Made by a program: the position numbers and the translations under genes
Shown: one piece after another, positions 1-7,864 of the stretch
Numbering within the stretch: the stretch's first letter is position 1
Layout of the letters: every line of letters starts with the position of its first letter
Assembly: GCA_043806645.1 (NCBI GenBank)
Contig: JAZDGX010000070.1
Span: forward strand, 1 to 29,337
DNA: 29,337 bases
Direction of reading: 5' to 3'
Source: JAZDGX01 sp043806645
GTDB taxonomy: Bacteria > Eisenbacteria > RBG-16-71-46 > CAIMUX01 > WJJG01
The notes under the pieces: model-generated
Database searches by the model: none
What the model saw: only the letters and a program-made list of their open reading frames with translations
Told to the model about the DNA's origin: nothing

Positions 1-1387
1 GCCCCTGCAGACCGGTCGCGACCGCCCAGCCGACCCGGGCTCCCCATCCATGAAGGGCCACCCGCGAGCCCAGCTCCAGAATCAGCCCCGCTGCCAGAAA
101 AACGCCCACCCCGGCCCGCGGGGCGACCGGCGCGATCGCCGTGGCCGTGAGCGCGAGCAGCGGGCGAGTCCCGCCCCAGAAAAGCCGGTCGCCGTACTGG
201 GCCAGCGACGCGCCGCCGACCTCCAGCAGGCGCGAGAGCGGACGCCCCGCGACGCCGGCATCGCACCCGTGGAGCCCGCGCCCCAGAGCCCCGGCCAGGG
301 CCGCGGCCATGGCGGGGTGAGTATTGAGAGCCCGCGCCTGCGCGAGGTCCGCCTCGATTCCGCTCTCGGGACCGCTGGAGCCGCCCGCGCGGCCCCGGCA
401 AAGCAACTCGGCCAGCGCGACAAACCCGCTTCGCTGCAGGTAGGCGCCACTGAAGCCCGCTTGGAGCAGAAGCAGGCGCACCCACAGCGCCGGCCCGATC
501 CGGCCCCCCCGCGACGACCTGGCGGCGTGGCCCCCTCCTGGCGGCGCCCCGATCATGGCCGGGGCGCCCCCGGGTTCGGCGCGCGGGTCGTCACCCCCGC
601 GACCCCCACCCCGCGCCCCACGCGCGGCGCGAAAGACAAGCCGCAGGAGCCCTCCGGCGGCGAAGAACCAGACCCCGGCGAGCGCCGGGTCGGGCGGGAT
701 GAGTTCGCTCCAGCCCCTCGAGTCGAGCGGCATGAAAAACGACGAGAAAGCCGCAAGGCCCCGCGGCTCGGAGGCCACCCAACGCAAGGCGACCAGCGGC
801 AGCCCGACTAGCAGTCCGATCGCAAGGGGTCCGCGGGCGATCGCCTCCGCCGCGCCCGCCGCCGCCAACCATTCCCCTCTCCACAGGCGCTTGCCGTGCA
901 CGTCGGTGCGCCGCTCCCGCTGCGCGTTGCGGCGGCGCAGCACATCCTCGGCCGCCCGGCCCCAAGCTGCGGCACCCATGGCCGCACCGAGGGCGATGGG
1001 CAGATGCCAGGGGCCGCTCTCATCGGGCAGAAAGAGATACCACGCGAGGCCGACGAGGGCCGCAAGTCCGGGGGTCGGCAGGCGGGAGCCGCCCAGGGGG
1101 CGGAGCCCCGGCCAGATCAGTTGCAGCGTGAGCCCGATCAAGATCCCCACGCCTGGCACGCCCGCCAGCAATCCCGCGACTCCCGAGGCTACCAGCGGTT
1201 CGTGGAAGACGAGCGGCCCCAAGGCGCGCTCGTCGACCGAGACGAGGGCGCTCCATCCGGCCAGGATCAGGAGCAAGGCGAGCATCCCCGCCGGCGTCGG
1301 ATCCATGGCTGCCAGGGCCGCCGCAGGGGCCCCGACCGCGATGAGAGCAAGGAGAAGCGGCCACCATGGAGACAGCCTCACAGGCAT
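1..1387 (-). CDS. Mannose-family PTS permease, EIIC-EIID fusion (3' end outside window)
   Basis: Membrane part of a mannose/sorbose-type phosphotransferase system, which would carry and help phosphorylate a sugar with the EIIA and EIIB encoded just upstream. The frame is open from ATG 1387 to the left edge (462 codons seen). Residues 1-255 are hydrophobic and EIIC-like, with the stretch SVDERALGPLVFHEPLVASG (residues 50-69) near the N-terminus. A Gly/Arg/Pro-rich linker follows (about 255-300), then an EIID-like domain with LNTHP (354-358), GDRLFW (399-404) and RP (408-409). EIIC and EIID are normally separate proteins. No stop separates them here, although an internal ATG at 556 could start a separate EIID. 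It begins 64 bp after EIIB with an AGGG-type ribosome site. The membrane segments are less hydrophobic and the linker longer than in classic transporters, so a regulatory or degenerate PTS is possible. Confidence 0.8.
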   Translation of the reverse strand, partial: MPVRLSPWWPLLLALIAVGAPAAALAAMDPTPAGMLALLLILAGWSALVSVDERALGPLVFHEPLVASGVAGLLAGVPGVGILIGLTLQLIWPGLRPLGGSRLPTPGLAALVGLAWYLFLPDESGPWHLPIALGAAMGAAAWGRAAEDVLRRRNAQRERRTDVHGKRLWRGEWLAAAGAAEAIARGPLAIGLLVGLPLVALRWVASEPRGLAAFSSFFMPLDSRGWSELIPPDPALAGVWFFAAGGLLRLVFRAARGARGGGRGGDDPRAEPGGAPAMIGAPPGGGHAARSSRGGRIGPALWVRLLLLQAGFSGAYLQRSGFVALAELLCRGRAGGSSGPESGIEADLAQARALNTHPAMAAALAGALGRGLHGCDAGVAGRPLSRLLEVGGASLAQYGDRLFWGGTRPLLALTATAIAPVAPRAGVGVFLAAGLILELGSRVALHGWGARVGWAVATGLQG

Positions 1388-1451
1388 ATGTGCCCTTCAT
1401 CGGAGGCTGCCGCATCCCCGGCCCCCGACGGTAGCGCCGGTTCGAGGCGCC

Positions 1452-1964
1452 TCACCGGCAGTCCTCCGGCCTTGCGCCGGAGGCGAGAAGAACTCGCAGG
1501 TCGTGAGCTTCCGTGCGCGCAGTGGCGGGCAGCTGCTGGGCGAAGATGTCGGCGCCCTCATCGAGAAGGGTGCCCAGCAGCGCCTCCTCCTCGGGGTTCA
1601 CATGAATGTAGCTCAGCAGTTCACGGCTTTGCCCGCAGGCGTGCAGTCCCCCCAGATTGTATCCGCCGTCGGAGCGAAACCCCGCGTGCCATAGGCGAGC
1701 GAGCTCGCGCAAACCTCTTATCAGAACTACCGTTGCCGGCGGATCTTCAAGCGATTTCCACTCCATCGCCAGCCGCTCCAGACTCCAGAGCAGCACTTCT
1801 GAGCCCGCCGGCGCCATCGCACGGCAGGCCGCGGCTTCCCATGCATCCCCCGCCACGCGGTCGTCCGCGAGCAGGTAGAAGCGCGGGCGCAGGCGCTCGC
1901 CCCACCCAAGAGCCACCTGCCCATGGAGCAGGCGATCGTCGACGCGGACCAGGGCGAATCTCAC
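1452..1964 (-). CDS. Mannose-family PTS EIIB component
   Basis: Cytoplasmic phosphocarrier of a mannose/sorbose-type PTS (170 aa), which would pass phosphate from EIIA to the sugar bound by EIIC/EIID. The N-terminus has the family signature VRVDDRLLHGQV, with His14 as the predicted phosphorylated residue. The chosen start is GTG 1964, which overlaps the EIIA stop in a GTGA arrangement and has GGAGG seven bases upstream. An ATG at 1994 would add ten residues of overlap with EIIA and no family sequence. The length agrees with EIIB domains (about 160 aa). The overlap implies translational coupling with EIIA. The transported sugar cannot be read from the sequence. Confidence 0.88.
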   Translation of the reverse strand: MRFALVRVDDRLLHGQVALGWGERLRPRFYLLADDRVAGDAWEAAACRAMAPAGSEVLLWSLERLAMEWKSLEDPPATVVLIRGLRELARLWHAGFRSDGGYNLGGLHACGQSRELLSYIHVNPEEEALLGTLLDEGADIFAQQLPATARTEAHDLRVLLASGARPEDCR

Positions 1965-2365
1965 CCTCCCGCCTCCCGCTCCCAGCCAAAGCAACGGATG
2001 CCGTCGCGCCCCTTCTCCAGCAGACGTTGCTTCAGCTCCGCGGGGGGCACGCGGCTGCGGTGGTACAGGAATTCGAGCAGCATGGGCAGATTGACGCCCG
2101 TCGCGAGGAGCAGGCGGGGAAAGCGGCGCTGCACCAGCGCGCAGACGTGCCCGCAGCTACCGCCCAGCAGATCAACGAACAGCACCTGCAGATCCTCGCC
2201 CGCGAGGTGTTCGCTCAGTTCCACCAGTAGCGTGTCGAGGGATTTCCCGGAATTGGAGACAACGCTGCAACCCTCCTGGGGGCCGAGGATCGTCTCTGCG
2301 GTCTTGAGCAACTCCGCGCCCAGGGCACCGTGGGTCACGAGGGTCGCGTGGATCAGCCCGGCCAT
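1961..2365 (-). CDS. Mannose-family PTS EIIA component
   Basis: Cytoplasmic EIIA of the mannose class (134 aa), which accepts phosphate from HPr and passes it to EIIB. The N-terminus LIHATLVTHGALGAELL carries the predicted active His12 in the THG motif. The segment VDLLGGSCGHVC matches the Gly-rich loop seen in this fold. It starts two bases after the hprK stop (TGA-CG-ATG) and overlaps EIIB by four bases, so hprK, EIIA and EIIB are very likely one translational unit. An EIIA beside HPr kinase is a recurrent arrangement in bacteria where PTS proteins serve signalling as much as transport. The regulatory reading is inference. Confidence 0.88.
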   Translation of the reverse strand: MAGLIHATLVTHGALGAELLKTAETILGPQEGCSVVSNSGKSLDTLLVELSEHLAGEDLQVLFVDLLGGSCGHVCALVQRRFPRLLLATGVNLPMLLEFLYHRSRVPPAELKQRLLEKGRDGIRCFGWEREAGG

Positions 2366-2367
2366 CG

Positions 2368-3336
2368 TCACTCCAAGTCGCCTTCCGCCAGCCGCGACAG
2401 CGTCTGCTTGCGTCGAATCACCTCGAGCAGGTTCTCGCTGAAGCGCATGGCCGGATGATACCCGTAGACCTTGACCAGGTAGTTCAGGGCGATCGTCTCG
2501 GCGATCACCGTTATGTTCTTGCCCGGAAAGATCGGCACTTCGACGAGCGGAATCTCCACCCCCAGAATATCCGTCTGCTGGTCCTGCAGGCCGAGGCGCT
2601 CGTAGTTCTCCTGTTCGTCCCAGTCCTGCAGCCGCACCTCGACTTCCACGCGCTTGAACGCGCGGATCGCCCGGATGCCGAAGATGCTCTGCACATCGAT
2701 CACCCCGATGCCGCGGATCTCCATGCAATGACGCAGCAGCTCGTTGCCCGATCCGATCAGCACATTGGCACGCCGCTTGCGGATCGTGACAACGTCGTCG
2801 GCCACCAGACGGTGCCCGCGCTCCACCAGATCGAGGGCCGTCTCGCTCTTGCCGATCGAACTGCGGCCGGTGAATAACAGGCCCACGCCGTAAACATCCA
2901 CCAGCGTGCCGTGCATCTCGGTGGAGGGGGCGAAATTCTCTTCCAAGAACGAGGTGATCTGATCAATGAAGACCGTCGTCTCCAGGGACGTCGAGAAGAC
3001 CGGCACTTCATTCTGCGAGGCGAGCGCGACCAGCGGCGCCGGCGGCGCGAGCCCGTAGGGAACGACGATGCAGGGAATCGCGAAGGCGAAGATCTGCGAG
3101 AGCACGCGCCCCCGCTCCTGCTCGCTCAGGGTCTCCAGATAGCGAATCTCGGTCTGGCCCAGGATCTGGAGCCGGTCCCAGAGGAAGTTCTCCATGAAGC
3201 CGGTCAGCGCGAGCTGCGGCCGATTGTAGTCGGCCCGCACCAGGCGGCTGCGCGCGTGCAGGCCGTCGGTGAGCAGGTGCAGGCCGAAGCGTTCGCGCGC
3301 GCGCTCGTAGAACTCGGCCACCGTCATTCCAACCAT
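2368..3336 (-). CDS. hprK: HPr kinase/phosphorylase
   Basis: Bifunctional enzyme that phosphorylates and dephosphorylates a serine of HPr according to metabolic state (322 aa, close to the usual 310-320). The N-terminal half is the HprK-N domain. The C-terminal kinase domain has His142 in MHGTLVDVYG, the P-loop GRSSIGKSE (157-165) followed by ADDVV, and the family signature MEIRGIGVIDV (205-215). The fourth P-loop position is Ser where Gly is usual, which still fits GxxxxGKS. The start is ATG 3336 with GGAGG about ten bases upstream; ATG 3327 is an alternative. It follows hpf and precedes EIIA by two bases, a conserved neighbourhood in several phyla. HPr itself is not in the window. Confidence 0.95.
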   Translation of the reverse strand: MVGMTVAEFYERARERFGLHLLTDGLHARSRLVRADYNRPQLALTGFMENFLWDRLQILGQTEIRYLETLSEQERGRVLSQIFAFAIPCIVVPYGLAPPAPLVALASQNEVPVFSTSLETTVFIDQITSFLEENFAPSTEMHGTLVDVYGVGLLFTGRSSIGKSETALDLVERGHRLVADDVVTIRKRRANVLIGSGNELLRHCMEIRGIGVIDVQSIFGIRAIRAFKRVEVEVRLQDWDEQENYERLGLQDQQTDILGVEIPLVEVPIFPGKNITVIAETIALNYLVKVYGYHPAMRFSENLLEVIRRKQTLSRLAEGDLE

Positions 3337-3377
3337 CGCGTGCAGGCCTCCGGCGGCGCCCCGGGCGCCGCATCCCC

Positions 3378-3929
3378 CTAGAGGGTCTCGATCAGCCCGA
3401 AGTTGCCGTCGGGCCGCAGGTGCACCAGCGCCACCCGGCCGTCCCGCTTGTTCGTAAACAACAGGAATTCGTTTTCGCTGTCCTGCAGCTTCTCAATCGC
3501 CTCCTCGACCGACAGCGGCTCGCGATGAAAACCCTCCTGGCGTATGACCACGGGAGCGAAGGTGTCCTCGATCGCCGCCTCTTCCTCCTCCCCCTCGCCC
3601 GCCGCCGCGGCCGGCGCGGGGGCCTCGCCGCGGCGCACCTTGCTGCGCGTCTTGCGGCGCGAATTCAGGCGTTTGACTTGGCGCTCGATGCGATCCACCA
3701 CCCGATCGATGGAGACCAGGATGTCGTCCGACTCCTCCCGGCTGCTGATCTCGACCCCGCGCGCGTGCAGGCTGATCTCCGCGATCTGGCGATACTTCTC
3801 CCGCTCGAGGACCACGTGCGCCTCGGCCGTGCGGTCCAGGTAGCGCTCCAGCTTGAGCAGCCGTTTGCGCGCGTGCTCGCGCACCTCGGGAGTCAAGTCG
3901 AAACGCCGCGCGGTGGTGATGATGTCCAT
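3378..3929 (-). CDS. hpf: Long-form ribosome hibernation promoting factor
   Basis: Ribosome-binding protein that drives 70S dimerisation and protects idle ribosomes (183 aa). The N-terminal HPF/YfiA domain runs to about residue 100 (starting MDIITTARRFDLTPEVREHA), then an Ala/Glu/Pro-rich linker, then the long-form dimerisation domain from about 122 to the end (FHREPLSVEEAIEKLQ, DGRVALVHLRPDGNFGLIE). The start ATG 3929 has a strong AAGGAGG site. The same frame stays open far upstream inside rpoN, but family alignment and the ribosome site fix the start here. It lies 41 bp after rpoN, the classic rpoN-hpf pairing. Confidence 0.95.
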   Translation of the reverse strand: MDIITTARRFDLTPEVREHARKRLLKLERYLDRTAEAHVVLEREKYRQIAEISLHARGVEISSREESDDILVSIDRVVDRIERQVKRLNSRRKTRSKVRRGEAPAPAAAAGEGEEEEAAIEDTFAPVVIRQEGFHREPLSVEEAIEKLQDSENEFLLFTNKRDGRVALVHLRPDGNFGLIETL

Positions 3930-3970
3930 GCGCTCCCTCCTTGCCGAGGCGGGATCTATCCCGCCTGCGT

Positions 3971-5377
3971 TCAGAATCCTCCGCGAAACATGGCCCGCGG
4001 AATCCCCAACCGGTCGCGGTACTTCGCGACGGTTCGCCGGGCGATGCATACGCCATCCTGCCGCAGACCCCGCGTGATCATCTCGTCCGACAGCGGCTTG
4101 CCGGGGTCCTCCCCGCCGACCATCTCGCGAATCCGGCGCGCGACCGCGGCCGGGGTCCAGGCCTCCCCGCAGTCGGCGGACAGCCCATGGGTGAAAAAGA
4201 AACGCACAGGAAAGACCCCGCGCGGCGTCTGCACGGTCTTGCCGCGCACCGCTCGGGCGATCGTCGACTCGTGCAGTCCGAGGGCGGTCGCCACGCGCCG
4301 ATAGCCAAGGGGTTTCAGAGCCTCGACCCCCCTGTCGAAGAAACCACGCTGCTCCTCGAGAATCCGGCGCATCAGCGCCACCAGGGTGCGCCGGCGCGCA
4401 TCCAGGCTGCCGAGCAGCCAACGCGCGCCGGCGAGATGCTCGGCTACGAACGCGCGCGTCCGCGGATCGTCGGCATGCAGCAACGCGGTTCCCGGGGGCA
4501 CGATCCGCAGCCCCGGAAGCAGGCGATCGTTGATCAGGACTTCGTACTCCGATCCCACGTGTTCCACGATGATGTCCGGCACGACCGGCTCGGCTCCATC
4601 CGCGCCCAGCCCGGCGGCAGGATGGGGCCGGAGTCCGCGGATCTCCTGCGCCGCCTGCTGCACCGCCTCCACCGTAACGCCGTGACGCGCGGCGATCTCG
4701 GCGAAACGCCTGCGCGCCAGCCGTTCGATGTCCTCCGCGGCGATCGCCGCCGCCAGGGACGCTGCCCGACCGGCCTGCGACAGTTGGGCCCCGAGACATT
4801 CCCCAAGGCTTCGCGCGGCCAGCCCGGGCGGATCCGCGTGCAGCAGCCATTGACGCACGGTCTCGACCTCGCCCATTGAGCGACCGACCGCTTTGGACAC
4901 CTCCTGCACGGTGAGCATCAGGTATCCGCGGTAGTCGAGGCTGCCCAGAAGGTACTCCGCAATACGGACCCGGCCGGGCTCCCGATTCTCAAGCCGATAC
5001 TGGGCCAGGATTCCCACCTGCCAGCTCCCACGGTCGCTGGCCATTCGCTCAGCCCAGGATCCATCTTCCCATCCCCGCGATCCTAGGGCAACCATTCCGA
5101 AGGAAACGCCCTCCTCATCCGTCGCGCCGCCCTCCGTCCCCCCAACCCAGGCGTGTCCCTCTCCCTCCCCGTACCGGCGATCCCAACACGGAATCGACTC
5201 CTCTTCCTCGGCGGCGGGATCAGCCTCCAGAAAGGGATTGGTCGTCCAGGCCTCCCGCAGGATCCCCCTCAGCTCTCCCAGAGGGGCCTGCAGGATGCCC
5301 AGCGCCACGCGCATCTGCTGGGTGACGATGATCTGCCCTTTGGGGGCAAGCGTGATCTCCGCCCGCAAACAGGTCAT
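3971..5377 (-). CDS. rpoN: RNA polymerase sigma-54 factor
   Basis: Alternative sigma factor that needs AAA+ enhancer-binding proteins for open complex formation (468 aa). Region I is at the N-terminus (residues about 5-52, with the Q/L-rich stretch ending in TNPFLEAD). An acidic region II follows. The core-binding domain, the HTH (ALGLHESTIARAV, followed by QTPRGVFPVRFFF) and the RpoN box ARRTVAKYRDRLGIP (446-460) complete the protein. The start ATG 5377 has GGAG eight bases upstream and sits 32 bp after lptB. Its position after lptB and before hpf is one of the best conserved gene orders in Gram-negative bacteria. Confidence 0.96.
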   Translation of the reverse strand: MTCLRAEITLAPKGQIIVTQQMRVALGILQAPLGELRGILREAWTTNPFLEADPAAEEEESIPCWDRRYGEGEGHAWVGGTEGGATDEEGVSFGMVALGSRGWEDGSWAERMASDRGSWQVGILAQYRLENREPGRVRIAEYLLGSLDYRGYLMLTVQEVSKAVGRSMGEVETVRQWLLHADPPGLAARSLGECLGAQLSQAGRAASLAAAIAAEDIERLARRRFAEIAARHGVTVEAVQQAAQEIRGLRPHPAAGLGADGAEPVVPDIIVEHVGSEYEVLINDRLLPGLRIVPPGTALLHADDPRTRAFVAEHLAGARWLLGSLDARRRTLVALMRRILEEQRGFFDRGVEALKPLGYRRVATALGLHESTIARAVRGKTVQTPRGVFPVRFFFTHGLSADCGEAWTPAAVARRIREMVGGEDPGKPLSDEMITRGLRQDGVCIARRTVAKYRDRLGIPRAMFRGGF

Positions 5378-5409
5378 GCCGGAGCTCCCTGGTGCGGGAG
5401 GCGTGGGTT

Positions 5410-6162
5410 CTAGAGGCGGAAGTTGTGTCCGAGGTAGATCTCCCGGGCGAGGGGATGATCGGCCAGCTCGCGGGCTTGCCCTTCGAGACGGATCTTCCCC
5501 TCGTACATCAGATAGACTCGATCGGTCGCCATGAGCGTCTCGCGGACGCTGTGGTCAGTGATCAAGAGGCCCAGCCCGCGCGCCTTCAGGCGCACGATGT
5601 TCTGTTGGATCTCCCCGACCGCGATCGGATCGATTCCCACAAAGGGCTCGTCGAGCAGCATGAAGGAGGGCCTCGTCACCAGTGCCCGTGCGATTTCGAC
5701 ACGGCGCCGCTCGCCGCCCGACAGGTGGTAGCCGCGCCGGTCGGCCAGGTGCGCGATGTCCAGTTCGTTCATCAATTCGTCGCAGCGCGTCGCGCGCTCG
5801 CGCCGCTTCAGCGCCAGCGTCTCCAAGACCGCGAGCAGATTCTGCCGCACGGTCATCCGCCGGAAGATGCTTGCCTCCTGCGAGAGATAGCCGATCCCCA
5901 GCCGCGCGCGTCGGTGCATGGGCAGGCTGGTGATGTCGCGCCCGCGCAGGTAGATCTGCCCGGCCGAGGGCGTGAGAAGACCGGTGATCATGTGGAACGT
6001 GGTCGTCTTGCCCGCTCCATTGGGGCCGAGCAGACCGACCACCTCGCCCGGGCGCACGACCAGGCTGACGCCGTCGACGACACGCCACTTACCGTAGTAG
6101 CGCACCAACCCGCACGCCTCGAGAACTTGCTGCCCCGCCGTGGCGGCCGGCTCAGAGATCAT
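5410..6162 (-). CDS. lptB: LPS export ABC transporter ATP-binding protein
   Basis: ATPase of the LptB2FG complex that extracts LPS from the inner membrane (250 aa). It has Walker A GPNGAGKT (46-53), the signature LSGGERRRVEIARAL, Walker B FMLLDEP followed by FVGIDP, and the H-loop ITDH. The chosen start ATG 6162 overlaps the end of lptC by 11 bases; an upstream ATG at 6213 would lie deep inside lptC and add a basic non-homologous segment. Overlap with lptC and adjacency to rpoN identify it as LptB rather than a general ABC ATPase. LptF and LptG are not in the window. Confidence 0.95.
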   Translation of the reverse strand: MISEPAATAGQQVLEACGLVRYYGKWRVVDGVSLVVRPGEVVGLLGPNGAGKTTTFHMITGLLTPSAGQIYLRGRDITSLPMHRRARLGIGYLSQEASIFRRMTVRQNLLAVLETLALKRRERATRCDELMNELDIAHLADRRGYHLSGGERRRVEIARALVTRPSFMLLDEPFVGIDPIAVGEIQQNIVRLKARGLGLLITDHSVRETLMATDRVYLMYEGKIRLEGQARELADHPLAREIYLGHNFRL

Positions 6163-6724
6163 CGACCTTGTCCTCCTCGCGGAGGTGTCCTTCGACCTCC
6201 GAGCGAATCGCATAGGAACGCAGCTCCGGGTCGGTTTCGATGCCGATGCCCGTCAAGACGCTCCCACCCTTGGTCAGGCGGACGAAACGCTCCGAAACCA
6301 CCTTGCCGAGCTCCGGATCCCAGCGCAGCTCTTCGGTCTCCAGGCGGTGCCCCTCCCGGGAGAGGACGACGACTTCCCGGCGCGCGATCAGCCCGCGCGT
6401 GCGCGCATCCACCTGACCCTCGCGCGCGGTCAGAGTCGAGCTGATCGACTCGCCCTCGGCGTCGTAGAAATCGACCTGCACGCCGAGGAGAATCGTCAGA
6501 TCGTCCTTCTCGTGGACCCGCGCCGTGTCGGCGTTGAGCACCCAGCGCAGCTTCCCCTCCTGGCTTTCCCGCAGCGTCATTCCCTCGACGGCTTGCACGA
6601 GATCCGAGGCGGTCCCCTCCGCCACCCGCGCCGGCTCGGGCTCGCAAGCGGCCGCGAAGAACCCGCCGAGCGCGCAGAGCGCCAGCGCACCCCGACCGGG
6701 CACCGTGCAAACGCGTCCGCTCAT
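6152..6724 (-). CDS. lptC: LPS export protein LptC, lipoprotein-like
   Basis: Periplasmic bridge protein that receives LPS from LptB2FG (190 aa, the same size as E. coli LptC). It starts with a signal segment ending in FFAAAC, which reads as a lipobox although classic LptC keeps a transmembrane anchor. The body has the LptC beta-jellyroll pattern (GKLRWVLNADTARV, DVYD-like VDFYDAEG, LTAREGQVD, VVVLSREGHRLETEELRWD). The start is uncertain: ATG 6724 gives a normal signal peptide but a weak ribosome site, whereas ATG 6796 has a good GAGGAG site and adds 24 residues ahead of the hydrophobic segment. No lptA lies between this gene and lptB. Confidence 0.8.
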   Translation of the reverse strand: MSGRVCTVPGRGALALCALGGFFAAACEPEPARVAEGTASDLVQAVEGMTLRESQEGKLRWVLNADTARVHEKDDLTILLGVQVDFYDAEGESISSTLTAREGQVDARTRGLIARREVVVLSREGHRLETEELRWDPELGKVVSERFVRLTKGGSVLTGIGIETDPELRSYAIRSEVEGHLREEDKVDDL

Positions 6725-6906
6725 CCCGATCTTGCGCGCCGGGCGTGAACCGCTGAACGCGCCGCGGGGGCGCCGGCCAATCCATGCAAGACCCATTCCA
6801 ACTCCTCGGTCCATGGTCCTCGAAGCCTGCCTCCGAAGATCCCGGGGCCATCGCTCCGGACCGCCATGCGGCTTCAACTCTATTGTCGGTAACCCGCTGG
6901 CCCGGC

Positions 6907-7827
6907 TCAAGTCTCCCCCCATCGCTCATGGAACCAGACCCACTGGTCCGGCGCCTCCAAAATCCAACGCCCGATGGCATCGTTGCAGCGCTCGGTCGCT
7001 TCCTCGATGCAGGCCCGCACCACATCCGGAGACGCACCCGGCCCGGGATCCCGCACCGGGATCTCCGGACCCAGGCGCAACCTGTGGGTTCCGTCGGCTG
7101 AGATCTGCGCCACGACCGGGACAATCGGCGCTCCCGTGCGCAGGGCGAGCAGGACGGGCCCGATGGGGGTCCAGGCCGGATGGCCTAGAAAAGGCGCGCG
7201 GATCGAATCGACCCGCGTCCGCTGATCCGCCAGCAGCCCTACCAACGCCCCCCGCCGCAGACTGCGCAACAGCCGCCGGATGTCCTGGTCGCGTGCGTGG
7301 GTTTCGATCCCGAATCTCCGCCTCCGCTGCGCCACATAGGAATCGAGGAGACGGTCGCTCAAGGGCCGGTAGACGACGGCCACCTCATACCCAAGCGCGC
7401 GCATGCGGTAGGGCAGCAGCTCCCAGCATCCCAGATGCGCGCTGAGGCAGATCACACCCACACCGGGCCGGCGCGCGCGCTCCAGATGCTCGAGACCCTC
7501 GACACGGACCAGCCGTTCGATCCCCGGAAGCGATGTGTGCGAGAGGCGAATGAAATCGAGGCCGCTGCGCCCGAAGTTCCGTCCTAACCGGTACAGGAAG
7601 CGGCGCCGCTCGCCGGCGCTCCATTCCGGAAAGACGAGCTCGAGATTGGCCAGGATCGTTCGCCGCGCCCGGCCGATCCTGGGGATCACGAGGCCTCCCA
7701 GACCCCCGAGAAGGGCAAGGCCGACGCGCCGGGGCAGACGGGCGATCAGTTCGAGAACCCCGCGGAGCAGGTAGAAGCGTGCCCGCCGCCGGACCTGCCT
7801 GATCCGCGCCCGCCAAGGTCCTCTCAT
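6907..7827 (-). CDS. LpxL/HtrB-family lysophospholipid (lipid A) acyltransferase
   Basis: Inner-membrane acyltransferase of the LpxL/LpxM/HtrB family (306 aa), expected to add a secondary acyl chain to Kdo-lipid A. It has the catalytic H-X4-E motif (His131 to Glu136 in SAHLGCWELLPY), a basic N-terminus with one hydrophobic segment (about residues 20-50), and the late motif LLADQRTRVDSIRAPFLG. The C-terminal WVWFHERW matches the family's WxHRRW-like ending. The start ATG 7827 lies 37 bp after kdsD; the upstream ATG at 7926 would overlap kdsD and adds only low-complexity basic residues. Its place inside a Kdo gene cluster supports a lipid A role. Which acyl position it modifies cannot be told. 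Confidence 0.88.
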   Translation of the reverse strand: MRGPWRARIRQVRRRARFYLLRGVLELIARLPRRVGLALLGGLGGLVIPRIGRARRTILANLELVFPEWSAGERRRFLYRLGRNFGRSGLDFIRLSHTSLPGIERLVRVEGLEHLERARRPGVGVICLSAHLGCWELLPYRMRALGYEVAVVYRPLSDRLLDSYVAQRRRRFGIETHARDQDIRRLLRSLRRGALVGLLADQRTRVDSIRAPFLGHPAWTPIGPVLLALRTGAPIVPVVAQISADGTHRLRLGPEIPVRDPGPGASPDVVRACIEEATERCNDAIGRWILEAPDQWVWFHERWGET

Positions 7828-7864
7828 CTCGCCGCCTCGGCGGCCGCGAAACCGCCCACGGTCG

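Noticed and set aside
896..2230. A 444-codon plus-strand open frame across the PTS genes
   Set aside because: Antisense to EIIC/D, EIIB and EIIA, whose motifs are clear; composition is typical of GC-rich shadow frames.
3378..4850. Extending hpf upstream to a 490-residue protein through rpoN
   Set aside because: The extra part is out-of-frame rpoN sequence; MDIITTARRF with AAGGAGG upstream is the true start.
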